DNA of 64,000 bases from Enterococcus aquimarinus (GCF_001885765.1 NZ_JXKD01000001.1:271778-335777); one strand, 5' to 3'; positions 9,003-21,720 are shown, counted from the first letter of the stretch. The notes: a model not told the origin generated them from the sequence alone. Numbers and translations are program-made.

Positions 9003-10079
9003 ATGAAACGTTGGCTAATTTTAGAAGATGGTACGTATTTTGAAGGAGAAGGTTTTGGCGGAACAAGTAATGTTATTGGTGAAATTGTCTTTACCACTGG
9101 GATGACAGGTTATCAAGAAACAATTACAAGTCAAAGTACAAATGGACAAATCGTCACATTTACTTATCCATTGATTGGAAATTGTGGCATTAACCGTGAT
9201 GACTTTGAGTCGCTTTCACCTACTTGTAAAGGAATTGTTGTCAAAGAACATGCACGCCTCGCAAGTAACTGGCGCAGTCAAATGACACTTGATGAGTTTT
9301 TAACACGTAAAGGGATTCCTGGGATTGCCGGGATTGATACACGCGCATTAACACGCAAAATTCGCGAAAAAGGCACAATGAAAGCAAGTATTGTCGATGC
9401 AAGTGATGAATTTCATCATGCGTATGATCAATTAAAAGCGGCAGTGCTTCCAACGAACCAAGTGGAACAAGTCTCAACCGTTAAACCTTATCCTTGTCCT
9501 GGAATAGGTCATAATGTTGTGATTCTTGATTTAGGATTAAAACACAGTACGATGCAAGAATTAGTCAAACGAGAATGTAATCTAACGGTCTTACCGTTTA
9601 ATGCGACAGCAGAAGAAATCTTAGAATTAAGTCCAGATGGTGTCTTGCTGACAAATGGACCGGGCAATCCTAAAAACTTGCCGACCCTGGTCGAGATGGT
9701 GAAAGAAATCCAAGGAAAAGTACCACTATTTGGCATTGCGCTCGGACATCAAATTTTTGCGCTAGCCAATGGTGCCGATACGTATAAAATGACATTTGGC
9801 CATCACGGAAATCATCCAGTTCGTCAATTAGAGACTGGAAAAGTTCACTTCAGTGCGCAAGGTCATGGCTTTGCAGTCGAAAAAACTAGTGTAGACCCTG
9901 ATCAATTAACCGTTACCTATTTAGAAATCAATGATCAATCAATCGAAGGATTAAAACACAACAAATATCCAGCTTTCAGCGTTCAATTTCAGCCGGATGC
10001 ATCACCTGGAACACACGATGCCTTATACGTATTTGATGAATTTATCGCAATGATGGATACATGGAAGGAGCACAATTAA
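9003..10079 (+). CDS. carA: Carbamoyl-phosphate synthase small subunit with a degenerate glutaminase site
   Basis: 358 residues, normal length for CarA, with an intact N-terminal domain ([25 protein letters not shown]). The class I glutamine amidotransferase domain is altered. The nucleophile elbow reads FGIALGHQ with Ala246 where the family has Cys. The C-terminal catalytic motif reads [10 protein letters not shown] with Gln330 in place of His and Asp332 in place of Glu. The QNHG motif reads QGHG, and the GHRG-x-NHP loop is one residue short. CarA normally hydrolyses glutamine and channels ammonia to CarB. As seen here it should not; the complex would depend on free ammonia or on another glutaminase. 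The gene is otherwise intact and sits directly before carB. Confidence 0.93.
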   Translation: MKRWLILEDGTYFEGEGFGGTSNVIGEIVFTTGMTGYQETITSQSTNGQIVTFTYPLIGNCGINRDDFESLSPTCKGIVVKEHARLASNWRSQMTLDEFLTRKGIPGIAGIDTRALTRKIREKGTMKASIVDASDEFHHAYDQLKAAVLPTNQVEQVSTVKPYPCPGIGHNVVILDLGLKHSTMQELVKRECNLTVLPFNATAEEILELSPDGVLLTNGPGNPKNLPTLVEMVKEIQGKVPLFGIALGHQIFALANGADTYKMTFGHHGNHPVRQLETGKVHFSAQGHGFAVEKTSVDPDQLTVTYLEINDQSIEGLKHNKYPAFSVQFQPDASPGTHDALYVFDEFIAMMDTWKEHN

Positions 10080-13000
10080 TGCCAAGACGTACAGATATTA
10101 AGAAGATTATGGTGATCGGCTCAGGTCCTATTATTATTGGGCAAGCAGCAGAGTTTGACTACGCAGGGACCCAAGCTTGTCTAGCACTGCGAGAAGAAGG
10201 ATATGAAGTTGTATTAGTCAATTCCAATCCAGCAACCATCATGACGGATAAAGAAGTAGCCGATAAAGTCTACATCGAACCGATTACGTTCGAGTTCGTT
10301 GCGCGAATTTTACGCAAAGAACAACCCGATGCGCTTTTACCTACTTTGGGTGGTCAAACAGGCTTGAATATGGCGATGGAATTAGCACAATCGGGTATTT
10401 TAAAAGAATTAAATATTGAGTTACTTGGAACAAAGCTTTCTGCTATTGATCAAGCGGAAGATCGCGATTTGTTTAAACAATTAATGGAAGAATTGAACCA
10501 ACCAATTCCAGAATCAGTGATTGTCACAACCGTTGAAGAAGCGGTTGATTTTGCTAATAAAATTGGCTATCCCATCATCGTTCGCCCGGCGTTTACAATG
10601 GGCGGAACGGGAGGCGGGATGTGCGATAATGAAGCAGAATTACGTCATATCGCTGAAAACGGCCTAAAGCTATCCCCTGCAACGCAATGTTTAATTGAAC
10701 GCAGCATCGCAGGTTATAAAGAAATTGAATACGAAGTGATGCGAGATTCAGCCGACAATGCGATTGTTGTTTGCAATATGGAAAATTTTGATCCAGTCGG
10801 GATTCATACGGGTGATTCGATCGTTTTTGCACCAAGTCAAACCTTAACGGATGTTGAGCACCAAATGCTTCGTGACGCATCGTTGATGATTATTCGGGCC
10901 CTTGGCATTGAAGGAGGATGTAACGTTCAGTTAGCGTTAGATACAGATAGTTTTAACTACTATGTCATTGAAGTTAACCCTCGTGTTTCTCGGTCATCCG
11001 CTTTAGCAAGTAAAGCAACAGGGTTCCCAATTGCCAAATTAGCCGCAAAAATCGCTGTAGGATTGACGCTTGATGAAATGATTAATCCCGTCACAGGGAC
11101 GTCTTTTGCCGAATTTGAACCAACGATTGATTATGTGGTTTCTAAGATTCCACGTTGGCCCTTTGATAAATTTGAAAGTGGTGAACGCTTGCTTGGAACA
11201 CAAATGAAAGCAACTGGTGAAGTGATGGCGATGGGACGTAACATTGAAGAATCCCTCTTAAAAGCGGTTCGTTCATTAGAGATTGGTACGTACCATTTGG
11301 AAATGGCTGAACTAAGTCAAGTAACCGATCAAGTATTACTTGAAAAAGTCGTCAAAGCCCAAGATGATCGGTTGTTTTACTTGGTTGAAGCCTTACGACG
11401 TGGATTTAGTCTGGATGCCCTCTATGAGATGACGAAGATTGATCGTTTATTCTTAGATAAAATCTTACATATCGTTGAAATAGAGCAGACATTGATGGAC
11501 AATGCTCAAAATCTGCCAACGTTAAAAATGGCGAAACAACACGGCTTCACGGATCGTAAAATTGCCGAATTATGGGGGATGACAGAAAAAGAAGTCCGTG
11601 ACTTGCGTTTAACTCATAACTTACAACCCGTTTATAAAATGGTTGATACGTGTGCGGCGCAATTTGAATCTAATACACCGTATTTTTATAGCACTTATGA
11701 GTTTGAAAATGAAAGTCAAAAAAGTGAGCGTCCATCGATTTTAGTCTTAGGTTCAGGTCCAATCCGGATTGGACAAGGGGTAGAATTTGATTACGCGACG
11801 GTTCACTCTGTTAAAGCGATCCAAGCAGCCGGCTATGAAGCAATTATTATGAATAGTAATCCAGAAACGGTCTCGACAGACTTTTCCATTTCGGATAAAT
11901 TGTATTTTGAGCCGTTGACCTTAGAAGATGTGTTAAATGTGATTGATTTAGAACAACCGCTTGGCGTTATCGTACAATTTGGAGGTCAAACTGCTATTAA
12001 CTTAGCAGAACCACTTGCTCAAAATGGTGTTACGATTTTAGGCACAACCATTGCGGATTTAGATCGTGCAGAAAATCGTCATTTATTTGAAAAAGCGCTA
12101 CAAGAATTAAGTATTCCACAACCCATGGGGGATACGGCAACTAGTATCCCAGAAGCCGTAGCAATTGCCGATAAAATTGGGTATCCAGTCTTAGTTCGTC
12201 CAAGTTATGTCCTAGGTGGCCGCGGTATGGAAATTGTCGAGAATCAAAATGACTTGCAAGATTATATGAAGTCAGCTGTTAAAGCTTCGCCTGAACATCC
12301 TGTTTTAATTGATCGTTATTTACTCGGCAAAGAATGTGAAGTCGATGCGATTTGTGATGGGGAAACCGTGCTTATTCCTGGAATCATGGAACATATTGAA
12401 CGGGCTGGTGTTCACTCCGGTGACTCGATGGCTGTTTATCCACCACAAAATTTATCAAAAAAAATTATTGAAACAATCGAAGACTATACCAAACGTCTTG
12501 CACTTGGGTTAAACTGTATAGGGATGATGAATATTCAATTTGTTATTTATGAAGAAGAAGTGTATGTGATTGAAGTCAATCCTCGTGCAAGTCGAACAGT
12601 GCCGTTTCTAAGTAAAGTGACCAATATCCCGATGTCACAAGTGGCGACAAAAGTGATTTTAGGTGAAAAACTAGTGGATTTAGGGTATCAAACAGGCTTA
12701 TATCCGACTTCTGATTTGGTCCACATTAAAGCGCCAGTCTTCTCTTTCACAAAACTCTTGAAGGTTGATACGTACTTAGGCCCTGAAATGAAGTCAACGG
12801 GGGAAGTAATGGGGACGGATCATAATCTTGAAAAGGCACTTTATAAAGCTTTTGAAGCGTCAGGCTTAACCATTCCCGAATTTGGCTCCGTTTTATTTAC
12901 GATTGCTGATGAAACGAAAGAAGAAGCACTTGCCTTGGCAAAACGTTTTTCTGAAATTGGCTTTACGTTGACTGCAACGAGTGGCACGGCCGCATTTTTA

Positions 13001-13264
13001 GCCCAACATGGGTTACGTGTACGCAGTGTGGCCAAAATTACAGAAGACACTCAAAAAGAAACGGTTGTTGATATGATTCGTCATGGCCGTACTCAAGTAG
13101 TGATTAACACAATGGATAAAAATCGACAAAATGCTTCAAAAGACGGTTTTATTATTCGCCGAGAAGCAGTCGAGCACGGAGTCCCATTATTTACGTCGTT
13201 AGATACGGCTGATGCGATCTTAAAAGTAATGGAATCACGCGCATTTTCAGTCAATGCGATTTAA
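10079..13264 (+). CDS. carB: Carbamoyl-phosphate synthase large subunit
   Basis: 1061 residues, full length. Two ATP-grasp halves are visible: the first begins [20 protein letters not shown], the second [19 protein letters not shown] near residue 560. A C-terminal allosteric MGS-like domain (about 925-1061) follows. It makes carbamoyl phosphate from bicarbonate, ATP and ammonia. The ATG shares one base with the carA stop (TAATG), so translation is coupled. I saw no obvious loss of catalytic motifs, in contrast to its partner CarA. Confidence 0.96.
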   Translation: MPRRTDIKKIMVIGSGPIIIGQAAEFDYAGTQACLALREEGYEVVLVNSNPATIMTDKEVADKVYIEPITFEFVARILRKEQPDALLPTLGGQTGLNMAMELAQSGILKELNIELLGTKLSAIDQAEDRDLFKQLMEELNQPIPESVIVTTVEEAVDFANKIGYPIIVRPAFTMGGTGGGMCDNEAELRHIAENGLKLSPATQCLIERSIAGYKEIEYEVMRDSADNAIVVCNMENFDPVGIHTGDSIVFAPSQTLTDVEHQMLRDASLMIIRALGIEGGCNVQLALDTDSFNYYVIEVNPRVSRSSALASKATGFPIAKLAAKIAVGLTLDEMINPVTGTSFAEFEPTIDYVVSKIPRWPFDKFESGERLLGTQMKATGEVMAMGRNIEESLLKAVRSLEIGTYHLEMAELSQVTDQVLLEKVVKAQDDRLFYLVEALRRGFSLDALYEMTKIDRLFLDKILHIVEIEQTLMDNAQNLPTLKMAKQHGFTDRKIAELWGMTEKEVRDLRLTHNLQPVYKMVDTCAAQFESNTPYFYSTYEFENESQKSERPSILVLGSGPIRIGQGVEFDYATVHSVKAIQAAGYEAIIMNSNPETVSTDFSISDKLYFEPLTLEDVLNVIDLEQPLGVIVQFGGQTAINLAEPLAQNGVTILGTTIADLDRAENRHLFEKALQELSIPQPMGDTATSIPEAVAIADKIGYPVLVRPSYVLGGRGMEIVENQNDLQDYMKSAVKASPEHPVLIDRYLLGKECEVDAICDGETVLIPGIMEHIERAGVHSGDSMAVYPPQNLSKKIIETIEDYTKRLALGLNCIGMMNIQFVIYEEEVYVIEVNPRASRTVPFLSKVTNIPMSQVATKVILGEKLVDLGYQTGLYPTSDLVHIKAPVFSFTKLLKVDTYLGPEMKSTGEVMGTDHNLEKALYKAFEASGLTIPEFGSVLFTIADETKEEALALAKRFSEIGFTLTATSGTAAFLAQHGLRVRSVAKITEDTQKETVVDMIRHGRTQVVINTMDKNRQNASKDGFIIRREAVEHGVPLFTSLDTADAILKVMESRAFSVNAI

Positions 13265-13297
13265 AAAGAGAGTCAGTTGAAAGGAGATTATAATCTC

Positions 13298-15728
<2,431 letters not shown>

Positions 15729-16358
15729 ATGACATTAGCAAAAAAAATTGCGAAAGATTTACTAGAAATTGAGGCAGTTTTCTTAAATCCCGAAAATCCT
15801 TTTACGTGGGCAAGTGGCTTAAAAAGCCCTATCTATTGCGATAATCGTATGACAATGAGTTATCCAGCCGTTCGTCGTGCGATTGCGAATGGTTTAGCAG
15901 AAAAAATTAAAGCGGAATTTCCCGAAGTAGAAGTCATTGCAGGGACAGCAACAGCAGGCATTCCGCATGCTGCGTGGATTGCGGAAATTTTAGATTTACC
16001 GATGGTTTATATCAGAAGCAAAGCCAAAGACCATGGAAAAGGCAATCAAATTGAAGGCCGTATTACAGAAGGGCAAAAAATGGTGGTTGTGGAAGATTTA
16101 ATTTCAACCGGCGGTAGTGTACTAGAAGCTTGTGAAGCAGCAACTCGTGAAGGAGCAGATGTCGTGGGTGTCGCTGCAATCTTTACCTATGAATTACCAA
16201 AAGGATTAGAAAACTTTAAAGCTGCAGAAATGCCTTTAATCACCTTAACCAACTACACGACTTTATTGGAAAGTGCGCTAGAAGCTAACTATATCGAAGA
16301 AAAAGATTTAGCCTTACTCGCAAATTGGAAAAAAGATCCGGTGAACTGGTTAAATTAA
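15729..16358 (+). CDS. pyrE: Orotate phosphoribosyltransferase
   Basis: 209 residues. The PRPP motif [16 protein letters not shown] is near residue 117, and [10 protein letters not shown] near 75. It joins orotate to PRPP to give OMP. It follows the pyrF stop with no gap and is the last gene of the operon; two hairpin terminators follow. Confidence 0.96.
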   Translation: MTLAKKIAKDLLEIEAVFLNPENPFTWASGLKSPIYCDNRMTMSYPAVRRAIANGLAEKIKAEFPEVEVIAGTATAGIPHAAWIAEILDLPMVYIRSKAKDHGKGNQIEGRITEGQKMVVVEDLISTGGSVLEACEAATREGADVVGVAAIFTYELPKGLENFKAAEMPLITLTNYTTLLESALEANYIEEKDLALLANWKKDPVNWLN

Positions 16359-16381
16359 CCAGTAATCTGTTTGAAATCCAC

Positions 16382-16430
16382 AAAAAAGAAAGAGCTATGA
16401 CAGCTAATCTGTCGCAGCTCTTTCTTTTTT
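16382..16430. terminator. Bidirectional terminator between pyrE and rqcH
   Basis: A 15-base stem (16382-16396 with 16416-16430) begins with an A-run and ends with a T-run, so it can terminate the pyr operon on the plus strand and rqcH on the minus strand. Confidence 0.85.
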
Positions 16431-16449
16431 AGGCTGTATAACTTTTAGT

Positions 16450-16488
16450 GTTGAGGACTAAAATTCGTATTATTCCTCAACGTTTTTT
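16450..16488 (+). terminator. Second hairpin terminator after pyrE
   Basis: GTTGAGGA (16450-16457) pairs with TCCTCAAC (16474-16481), followed by GTTTTTT. It lies about 20 bases beyond the first terminator and would catch readthrough. Nothing else is seen between here and rqcH. Confidence 0.6.
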
Positions 16489-16590
16489 CGGATAGATTAT
16501 CTTTTTGATGATAGACTCATCGCTTAAACATTTTCTTTTATCATTTCTTTCATTATTTGGGGAAGAGCCCTTTTTTATTAGAGATCATGA

Positions 16591-18303
16591 CTATTTTTGT
16601 GGAGGAGTTTTCATTTGTTCCACTCGCGCCTCTTCAGGCGTGATAAAAAAGGTTTTTTGATTATCATAAATGACGTAACCCGGTTTTGCACCACGCGGTT
16701 TTCGGACGTGTCGAACTTGAACGATATCGACCGGAACTTGCGCGGAATGACGGTATTTTGAATAATAAGCAGCTAATTCAGCCGCTTCAATCATCGTTTC
16801 TTCGCTTGGATCGGTACTACGAATGATGACGTGCGAGCCTGGAATGTCTTTTGCATGCAACCAAAATTCATTCTTATTGGCTGTTTTCAAAGTCAGTTGA
16901 TCATTTTGTAAATTATTTCTTCCTACTAAAATTTCCGTACCGTCAGAAGCATAAAAAAGCGCCGGTTTGGCTTTTTGCGTGCTTCTTTTTTGTTTGACAG
17001 AAGAGCGTTTGAGGTAACCTTCCATAATTAACTCTTCTTTAATCAACTCGACATCCATAGGCCCAGCAATTTCTAATTGTGAAAGGACACTATGCAAATA
17101 ATCGATTTCTGCTTGGGTTTCCTTTAATTGTTCGCCGACAACTTTGACGGCATTGCGTAATTTTTGATACCGTTGGAAATATTTTTGCGCATTTTGATTA
17201 GGAGTCAATGCCGGATCGAGTTGGATTTCCATTAAACGGTCTTCTTCATAGTAATTTGGCAATTTGACGAGCTTTTCTCCACGTGGGACTTCATGTAAAA
17301 AAGTCGTGAGCAGTTCTCCTTTTTGCCGGAGCAACTCTGCTTTTTCCGCTTCGATGAGCGTTGCTTCGCGTTTGCCCCGTTTTCCTTCATTGCGTTTAAT
17401 CTCATTCGTAATTTTCTTAATGAGTTGTCCACCTTGCTGTTTAACACGATCACGTTCAGCTTTTTCGTGATAAAAAGCATCCAGCAGTTCACTTAATGAG
17501 TTAAAGTGCGAGACTGTTGTAGTGTCGTCCACAAGAGACGGATAGAGAAAGGGAATAAAATATTCCTTTTTTTCCGTTTGAAGCATAGTGGGTTGAATTT
17601 GTTCGAACGCTTTTAAAAACGCTTGCCAAACGGGTAATTTTTCATTAGGATTCGCATTTAAGCGACTCGCCAATTCTGTCGCGGTATCGCGGCCAAAACC
17701 TTGAAACGATTGTTGAATCGTACTTGGAGTGAGTGTTGTCAGTAACGACAGTTGTTCGAAGGCTTGTTTATCCGTAATTTGAAAAGGATTTAAGCCATTG
17801 GGTTTTGGGGGATCGGTGTACATGGCGCCTGGTAAAATCGAGCGATAGGAGTTTTGCGAACTCCCAATATGTTTAACCGAATCGAGAATTTTTCCGCTCT
17901 CACGATTTAATAATAAAATGGTACTATGGCGACCCATTAACTCCACGACAAGCACTAAATCTTCTAAGTCACCTAATTCATTCCGGTGACTAAAAGAAAA
18001 GTGAATGATTCGATCATTTTCAACTTGTTCAATCTCTTGGAGCAAGGCACCATCTAAATGTTTACGAAGCATCATCACAAAGTTTGGCGGCGTGTCAGGA
18101 TTTTGATACGTCATATTTGTTAAGTGGATTCGTGCATAACTGGGATGAGCAGATAACAATAATTTATGGTTTTTCCCTAAAGAACGAATCACTAAAACGA
18201 GTTCATTGGGATAGGGTTGGTGAATTTTACTAATTCGTCCACCCGTTAACTTCTCGCGTAATTCTTGAATCATTACGTGCGTAAATACACCATCAAAAGA
18301 CAT
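16591..18303 (-). CDS. rqcH: Ribosome quality-control factor RqcH (NFACT / fibronectin-binding A family)
   Basis: 570 residues. An N-terminal NFACT-N domain (MSFDGVFTHVMIQELREKL, GGRISKIHQP) is followed by a long charged coiled coil at about 270-430. The C-terminal NFACT-R domain contains LTLKTANKNEFWLHAKDIPG and VRKPRGAKPGYVIY. RqcH homologues bind stalled 50S subunits and drive C-terminal alanine tailing; the same protein was long called a fibronectin-binding protein. AAGGAGGG precedes the start. Confidence 0.93.
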   Translation of the reverse strand: MSFDGVFTHVMIQELREKLTGGRISKIHQPYPNELVLVIRSLGKNHKLLLSAHPSYARIHLTNMTYQNPDTPPNFVMMLRKHLDGALLQEIEQVENDRIIHFSFSHRNELGDLEDLVLVVELMGRHSTILLLNRESGKILDSVKHIGSSQNSYRSILPGAMYTDPPKPNGLNPFQITDKQAFEQLSLLTTLTPSTIQQSFQGFGRDTATELASRLNANPNEKLPVWQAFLKAFEQIQPTMLQTEKKEYFIPFLYPSLVDDTTTVSHFNSLSELLDAFYHEKAERDRVKQQGGQLIKKITNEIKRNEGKRGKREATLIEAEKAELLRQKGELLTTFLHEVPRGEKLVKLPNYYEEDRLMEIQLDPALTPNQNAQKYFQRYQKLRNAVKVVGEQLKETQAEIDYLHSVLSQLEIAGPMDVELIKEELIMEGYLKRSSVKQKRSTQKAKPALFYASDGTEILVGRNNLQNDQLTLKTANKNEFWLHAKDIPGSHVIIRSTDPSEETMIEAAELAAYYSKYRHSAQVPVDIVQVRHVRKPRGAKPGYVIYDNQKTFFITPEEARVEQMKTPPQK

Positions 18304-18338
18304 TCATAACCCTCCTTATTTTCGAGTTTTCATAAAAA

Positions 18339-18379
18339 ATGGGAAGTAGAAATGCTAAACCGCTACTTCTAATTCCCAT
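18339..18379 (-). terminator. Terminator of the DUF1622 gene
   Basis: ATGGGAA and TTCCCAT arms, with AGTAG/CTACT pairing inside them, are followed on the minus strand by TTTTTT. It lies between the DUF1622 gene and rqcH. Confidence 0.7.
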
Positions 18380-18395
18380 GGAATCCTCGCATTTT

Positions 18396-18770
18396 TCATT
18401 TTTTTAATTCTTCTTGTTCTTTTTTCGCATCCATCATTTCTTTATGTAGGAAATAAGCCATCACGGTACGGATAACGACCATCGACGCTAAAATAATTAA
18501 ATCTTGGATCGATGGATTAATAATCGATTCTACAATATCTGCTGCAATTAAAATTTCTAAACTTAGTAAAATATAACTCCCTAAAAAACTACGGATACCT
18601 GTAATATTGTATCTGGAATCAACACGAGTTGGATGCCGCAATTCGGTTTGGAAAAAATCTTTAATCGCTAAGACGATTCCCCACATTAAGACTAAAATAC
18701 ATAAGATATACAAAAGGAAGACAATCGTTTCAAAAAGTGGTAGTACTAGATGCATCATTTGTTGCTTCAT
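18396..18770 (-). CDS. DUF1622 family membrane protein
   Basis: 124 residues, three hydrophobic segments. LEILIAADIVESIINPSIQD and VVIRTVMAYFLHKE are characteristic of DUF1622. The function of the family is unknown to me. An ATG 24 bases upstream is in frame, but AAAGGAG lies seven bases before the ATG at 18770. It stands alone between two minus-strand features and is divergent from the following gene. Confidence 0.8.
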   Translation of the reverse strand: MKQQMMHLVLPLFETIVFLLYILCILVLMWGIVLAIKDFFQTELRHPTRVDSRYNITGIRSFLGSYILLSLEILIAADIVESIINPSIQDLIILASMVVIRTVMAYFLHKEMMDAKKEQEELKK

Positions 18771-18866
18771 TTTTTCACTCCTTTGCGAATTCACTCTGAA
18801 TAGCCGGCTTAATTATAACAAATTCTATCGAATATGACTAGCAACGGTTCAGTCCGGTCATCCATC

Positions 18867-18895
18867 TTGACGATTGGGGAGCGGATTGTTACTAT
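18867..18895 (+). promoter_or_regulatory. Promoter of the unknown membrane-anchored protein gene
   Basis: TTGACG (18867-18872) and TACTAT (18890-18895) with a 17-base spacer, 33 bases before the start codon. Confidence 0.55.
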
Positions 18896-18928
18896 TAGTT
18901 TATTAATCATGTGAGAGGTTGTTAGTTT

Positions 18929-19489
18929 ATGAAGGTATTCAATAATTGGTTGGAGACACTCAAGCAAATTGTTCGAGACAATCCGAAAAAAAAAGCCATT
19001 AGTCTGATCATTAGCAGTGTCGTGATAGGAATCCTTTTTTTCTTGGTTTCGTATAGTCGCACCGCTATTAGACAAAACCAAATCGAAGCACTCATTTATC
19101 CGCAAATTTTATCTGACAAACTTGTTCCTCTACCTTATGATCAAGAATCGGAAAAAATCAAAAAAACCGATGCTATTTCGGTATTATTTGTCAAACCCTC
19201 CAATCCGGATTTCCAGGAAATCTTGCGCATTTTCGAAAAACAAGACAGTGAATTAAACCGCTCGATTTATTTTTATCCACTTGTCTATCAAGCAGGGCGT
19301 ATGAGCGAAAAATATCAACTAAACGTTGAGGAGGCCACATTTATCTTTTTTGAAGGTGGTATTGAAAAAAATCGCTTTACCTATCAGTCGATTGACACAC
19401 CTGAAAAAAACATCATTCCAGAGCTTAATCGCTTGCCGATGTGGAATATGAAAGTACTTGAAACAACGGAAGAAGAAAATAAAGAATAA
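18929..19489 (+). CDS. Unknown membrane-anchored protein
   Basis: 186 residues that I do not recognise. The N-terminus is basic (DNPKKKAIS), followed by one hydrophobic segment at about 28-46 and an extracellular-looking domain. That domain has a strand-helix pattern (DAISVLFVKPSNPDFQEILR, ATFIFFEGGI) that could be a thioredoxin-like fold, but no CxxC is present. GAGAGG precedes the start. It ends six bases before the -35 box of the tryptophan transporter leader, yet has its own promoter, so a link with that operon is only positional. Confidence 0.6.
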   Translation: MKVFNNWLETLKQIVRDNPKKKAISLIISSVVIGILFFLVSYSRTAIRQNQIEALIYPQILSDKLVPLPYDQESEKIKKTDAISVLFVKPSNPDFQEILRIFEKQDSELNRSIYFYPLVYQAGRMSEKYQLNVEEATFIFFEGGIEKNRFTYQSIDTPEKNIIPELNRLPMWNMKVLETTEEENKE

Positions 19490-19495
19490 AAAAGA

Positions 19496-19524
19496 TTGAC
19501 ACAAGCCGCTGACTGCGGTAATCT
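19496..19524 (+). promoter_or_regulatory. Promoter of the tryptophan transporter leader
   Basis: A consensus -35 TTGACA (19496-19501), a 17-base spacer and TAATCT (19519-19524). Transcription would start near 19531 and cover the leader peptide and its hairpins. Confidence 0.8.
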
Positions 19525-19563
19525 ATCTTCAATTACAAACAAAGGACAGAAGGAGGACACATC

Positions 19564-19620
19564 ATGCCAGCAATATCTAGCAAAAATATTCCGTTATCAT
19601 GGCAAAATTGGCGTAGATAA
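19564..19620 (+). CDS. Trp-codon leader peptide
   Basis: An 18-codon open frame, MPAISSKNIPLSWQNWRR, with AGGAGG eight bases before the ATG. Trp codons fall at positions 13 and 16. Two Trp residues in 18 is far above chance, and the frame is followed at once by competing hairpins and terminators, so it looks like a leader peptide that senses charged tRNA-Trp. Its stop codon overlaps the first hairpin arm. Confidence 0.8.
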   Translation: MPAISSKNIPLSWQNWRR

Positions 19621-19742
19621 GTTGTATTGATGGACTCATTCTCCATAGATACAACTTTTTAGAGTACTTTTCTAAACAGTGTATCTATGTCGGTATCGTA
19701 AAGATTATTTTCCCGCATAGACGAAAGACTATGCGGTTTTTT
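19619..19742 (+). promoter_or_regulatory. Putative Trp attenuator (competing hairpins)
   Basis: Segments that can pair: A 19619-19627 with B 19649-19657; B' 19645-19652 with C 19681-19688 (ATAGATAC/GTATCTAT, perfect); D 19685-19693 with E 19713-19720 (eight pairs, one bulge); E with F 19729-19736 (CCGCATAG/CTATGCGG) followed by six T. Inferred logic: a ribosome stalled at Trp13 leaves A free, so A:B and D:E form and the E:F terminator is blocked; a ribosome at the stop codon covers A, so B:C and E:F form. No T-box consensus is present. Confidence 0.65.
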
Positions 19743-19750
19743 GTTGTTTC

Positions 19751-19787
19751 AGCAACAGCCGTACAAAGATACGACTGTTGCTTTTTT
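19751..19787 (+). terminator. Second terminator in the Trp leader
   Basis: AGCAACAG (19751-19758) pairs with CTGTTGCT (19775-19782), followed by a run of T. It lies between the attenuator and the first transporter gene, so readthrough of the first terminator is not sufficient for expression. Confidence 0.7.
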
Positions 19788-19821
19788 ATTTTTAAATCAT
19801 AGACGGAAAAGAGGAACTAAA

Positions 19822-20838
19822 ATGAAAAACAAAGGGTTGATTTTCACCGTAGTAGCATTATTCTTAAGTATAACAATTGGGTTTTTCTATGAACAACGCG
19901 CACAAAAACCAGCAACGAATCCAAATGAAGCAGTTCAATATACGGTTGGGTTATTACAATTTGTCAGCCATCCTGCTCTAGATGAGATTACAAGAGGGGT
20001 GAAAGAAGGATTACAAGAACGCGGTTTAATCGAAGGGGAGAATTTAACATTACTCTTTCAAAATGGTCAAGCGGATCAAAGTAAGTTAACCACAATGAGT
20101 CAACAATTAATAAATCAAGGATCACAGGTTTTGATTGGCATCGCAACGCCGGCGGTTCAAGCATTAGCCAATGAAACAACAGAAATCCCGGTCATTTTGG
20201 GTGCGGTAACGGATCCCGTTGGTGCAGGATTAATTGCAGATATGGAAAATCCTGGTGGGAATTTGACCGGTGTTTCCGATAAAGCGCCTGTCTTGGAACA
20301 ATTAACGGTTGCCAAAAAATTACTACCTCAGGCAAAGACTGTCGGTATATTGTATTCTTCTGGGGAGGACAATTCGATTTATCAAGTGGAAGAAGCCAAG
20401 CAAGCGGCCGAAGGATTAGGACTCTCAGTGGAAACATTTGCCGTGCCTTCCGCGACGGAAATTCGCCAAATCGTTCAAGTCATGGCCAGTCAGGTTGATT
20501 TTATTTATATTCCATTAGATAATACAATCGCAAATGCGATGCCTGCGGTAGTGACTGAGGCGAACAAAACAAAAACACCGATTATTCCTTCCGTTGATAC
20601 AATGGTCCAAGAAGGTGGATTAGCAACGGTTGGGATCAATCAATTTCAAATTGGGTATCAAACAGGACTGATGGCAGCAAGTATTTTAAAAGGGGAAAAA
20701 GAAACGGCAACGACTCCTGTCTATACTTTTGATGAAGGGGATTTAATCATTAATGAAACACAAGCAGCTTTACTCGGAATTGAAATTCCGGCAGCATTAA
20801 AAGAAACAGCAACGTTAATTGGAGGCGAAGAAGAATGA
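19822..20838 (+). CDS. trpX: Tryptophan-type ABC transporter, substrate-binding protein
   Basis: 338 residues. An N-terminal hydrophobic segment (about 5-22) has no lipobox cysteine, so the protein is probably membrane-anchored. The rest matches the ABC_sub_bind family: LLQFVSHPALDEITRGVKE, then the hinge IPVILGAVTDPVGAGLI. The preceding Trp-codon leader supports tryptophan as ligand. GAGGAAC lies six bases before the ATG. The operon continues with permease and ATPase genes. Confidence 0.82.
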   Translation: MKNKGLIFTVVALFLSITIGFFYEQRAQKPATNPNEAVQYTVGLLQFVSHPALDEITRGVKEGLQERGLIEGENLTLLFQNGQADQSKLTTMSQQLINQGSQVLIGIATPAVQALANETTEIPVILGAVTDPVGAGLIADMENPGGNLTGVSDKAPVLEQLTVAKKLLPQAKTVGILYSSGEDNSIYQVEEAKQAAEGLGLSVETFAVPSATEIRQIVQVMASQVDFIYIPLDNTIANAMPAVVTEANKTKTPIIPSVDTMVQEGGLATVGINQFQIGYQTGLMAASILKGEKETATTPVYTFDEGDLIINETQAALLGIEIPAALKETATLIGGEEE

Positions 20839-21716
20839 TTTTTTCATCAATTGGACAAGGGTTAATATGGGGGATTCTAGGATTAGGAATCTTTATGACT
20901 TACCGGATTTTAAATTTCCCTGATATGACAGCAGAAGGGTCATTCCCACTGGGAGGTGCGGTCTGTGTTGCGGCAATTGTGGCCGGTATTCATCCCATCG
21001 TAGCAACGATTTTGGCTGTTTTTGCGGGGATGCTAGCCGGACTAGTGACCGGGCTGCTTTACACAAAAGGCAAAATTCCTGTGATATTGGCGGGGATCTT
21101 AGTCATGTCTTCATTGAATGCCGTCATGCTCTATGTCATGAAACGACCGAATTTATCTTTATTAAACCAACCGAAATTACTTGATTTCTTTCAAGATATC
21201 GGGATTTCGCAAAATTTCGATCGAATTTTTCTTGGTCTCATCGCTTCAGGCATCATTATTAGTGGACTCTATTTTTTCTTTAATACAGAATTTGGACAAG
21301 CGTATATTGCGACAGGAGATAATGAAACGATGGCACGGTCTTTAGGCATTGCAACGGATCGGATGAAAATTGTCGGACTCGTCTTATCAAATGGTGTCAT
21401 TGCGCTCAGTGGTTCATTAATTGCCCAAAGCGATGGCTATGCGGACGTCAACAAAGGCGTAGGAGTCATTGTGATTGGTCTTGCATCGATTATTATAGGC
21501 GAAGTGCTATACGGAGAATTGACGTTCTTAGAGCGTTTAATTGCTATTGTCGTCGGAAGTATTATTTACCAATTACTCATCTTACTGGTCATTCGACTCG
21601 GCTTTGATACGACATACTTAAAACTGTTTTCTGCAATTATTCTAGCGATCTGTTTGTTAATTCCACAAATCAAAACAACATTACGACTAAAAACCGGTCT
21701 GGAAAAGGAGGCGTAA
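20835..21716 (+). CDS. trpY: Tryptophan-type ABC transporter, permease
   Basis: 293 residues and about eight hydrophobic segments, in the branched-chain-amino-acid-type permease superfamily. LNFPDMTAEGSFPLGGAV near residue 27 and GLASIIIGEVLYGE near 216 are typical of the permeases paired with ABC_sub_bind proteins. It overlaps trpX by four bases. Confidence 0.82.
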   Translation: MIFSSIGQGLIWGILGLGIFMTYRILNFPDMTAEGSFPLGGAVCVAAIVAGIHPIVATILAVFAGMLAGLVTGLLYTKGKIPVILAGILVMSSLNAVMLYVMKRPNLSLLNQPKLLDFFQDIGISQNFDRIFLGLIASGIIISGLYFFFNTEFGQAYIATGDNETMARSLGIATDRMKIVGLVLSNGVIALSGSLIAQSDGYADVNKGVGVIVIGLASIIIGEVLYGELTFLERLIAIVVGSIIYQLLILLVIRLGFDTTYLKLFSAIILAICLLIPQIKTTLRLKTGLEKEA

Positions 21717-21720
21717 ACAC

